A stretch of 64,000 bases of DNA from NCBI RefSeq assembly GCF_902859765.1, contig NZ_CADIJV010000016.1:1-64000 (forward strand), given 5' to 3'. The DNA is from Achromobacter pulmonis. Lineage in GTDB: Bacteria > Pseudomonadota > Gammaproteobacteria > Burkholderiales > Burkholderiaceae_B. Under the pieces are notes generated by a model, which searched no databases, was not told where the DNA came from, and saw only the letters and a program-made list of their open reading frames with translations. Positions within the stretch are counted from its first letter, which is position 1. Each line of letters begins with the position of its first letter. Both the position numbers and the translations under genes were made by a program. Shown in pieces: positions 63,785 through 64,000 of this stretch.

Positions 63785-64000
63785 TCAGGCCGCCACCCGT
63801 CCGCGCGCTTCGGCGGCCGGCTCGGCCGCGCGGGCGGAGGGATAATGGGTCGAGAACACCAGCCGGCCCGCGCTCCAGGTGTGGCTGATCAACGGCAGCG
63901 CGCCGACCTGCGCCACCGCGACCAGATCGGCACGCAGGCCCACCGCGATGCGGCCGCGATCGCTCAGGCCGCAGGCGTCGGCCGGATTGGCCGTGACCAG
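63785..64000 (-). CDS. phnM: Amidohydrolase 3' end, PhnM-like (runs off right edge)
   Basis: Only the last 71 codons are visible. LVTANPADACGLSDRGRIAVGLRADLVAV and a TWSAGRLV segment match the C-terminal end of alpha-D-ribose 1-methylphosphonate 5-triphosphate diphosphatase (PhnM) and related metallohydrolases. The active-site His residues lie outside the window, so another amidohydrolase cannot be excluded. The extra tail (about 18 residues after FSTHYPS) is Ala-rich. Confidence 0.65.
   Translation of the reverse strand: MVTANPADACGLSDRGRIAVGLRADLVAVAQVGALPLISHTWSAGRLVFSTHYPSARAAEPAAEARGRVAA

Overview
This 64 kb window is GC-rich, gene-dense chromosomal DNA from a beta-proteobacterium, most likely the Bordetella/Achromobacter branch of the Alcaligenaceae. 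That placement rests on codon bias, abundant Bug-type (tripartite tricarboxylate) binding proteins, an aerobic benzoyl-CoA (box) cluster with a BoxR regulator, and the purK-purE-dsbB-purC-fba neighbourhood. It is inference from gene content, not a database match. No insertion sequence, prophage, CRISPR array or rRNA operon was seen. One tRNA (Arg, CCT) and one 4.5S SRP RNA gene are present.

Left part (1-8 kb): the 5' part of dnaX (running off the left edge), ffs, a repeat-rich gap, and an AddA/AddB-like helicase-nuclease pair. The AddA protein carries a tandem repeat of a QG(S/A)LFDD peptide that resembles a sliding-clamp-binding motif. From 8 to 18 kb lies an MFS transporter, then a catabolic locus for an unidentified carboxylic acid. 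It contains a nitronate-monooxygenase-like flavoprotein, a Bug receptor, a CaiB-type CoA-transferase, two crotonases, an acyl-CoA synthetase, an HMG-CoA-lyase-like enzyme and a MarR regulator. Three copies of the palindrome TAGTTGAT-N3-ATCAACTA (or close variants) sit before its three transcription units, so the locus looks like one MarR regulon.

Middle (18-43 kb): mainly single genes (pbpG, an RHH protein, adhP, DJ-1/PfpI, ybaK, xerD), a LysR regulator divergent from a TPP enzyme, and gcdH. Then comes the benzoate locus. One strand carries boxR, boxC, boxB, boxA and a MaoC dehydratase. The other carries a DUF4863-type protein, benzoate-CoA ligase, an alpha/beta hydrolase and a five-gene branched-chain-type ABC importer. 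Palindromic TGCA-N6-TGC(A/T) sites lie at both promoters; at the boxC promoter the site overlaps the -10 hexamer, as expected for a BoxR repressor relieved by benzoyl-CoA. The aldehyde dehydrogenase (BoxD) is not in the window.

Right part (43-64 kb): a second TPP enzyme; an amino-acid-type ABC importer with an atypical ureohydrolase and an IclR regulator; a general amino acid binding protein; a Bug receptor with pcaI-pcaJ and a second IclR regulator; then housekeeping genes (tsaC, purK, purE, dsbB with a small DUF5993-like partner, purC, fba), a GFA-family protein, an SMP-30 family protein, a dicarboxylate/amino acid symporter, an acidic unknown protein and the 3' end of a phnM-like amidohydrolase at the right edge. 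Overall the region combines catabolism of aromatic and other carboxylates, feeding CoA esters and 3-oxoadipate towards central metabolism, with conserved core genes.
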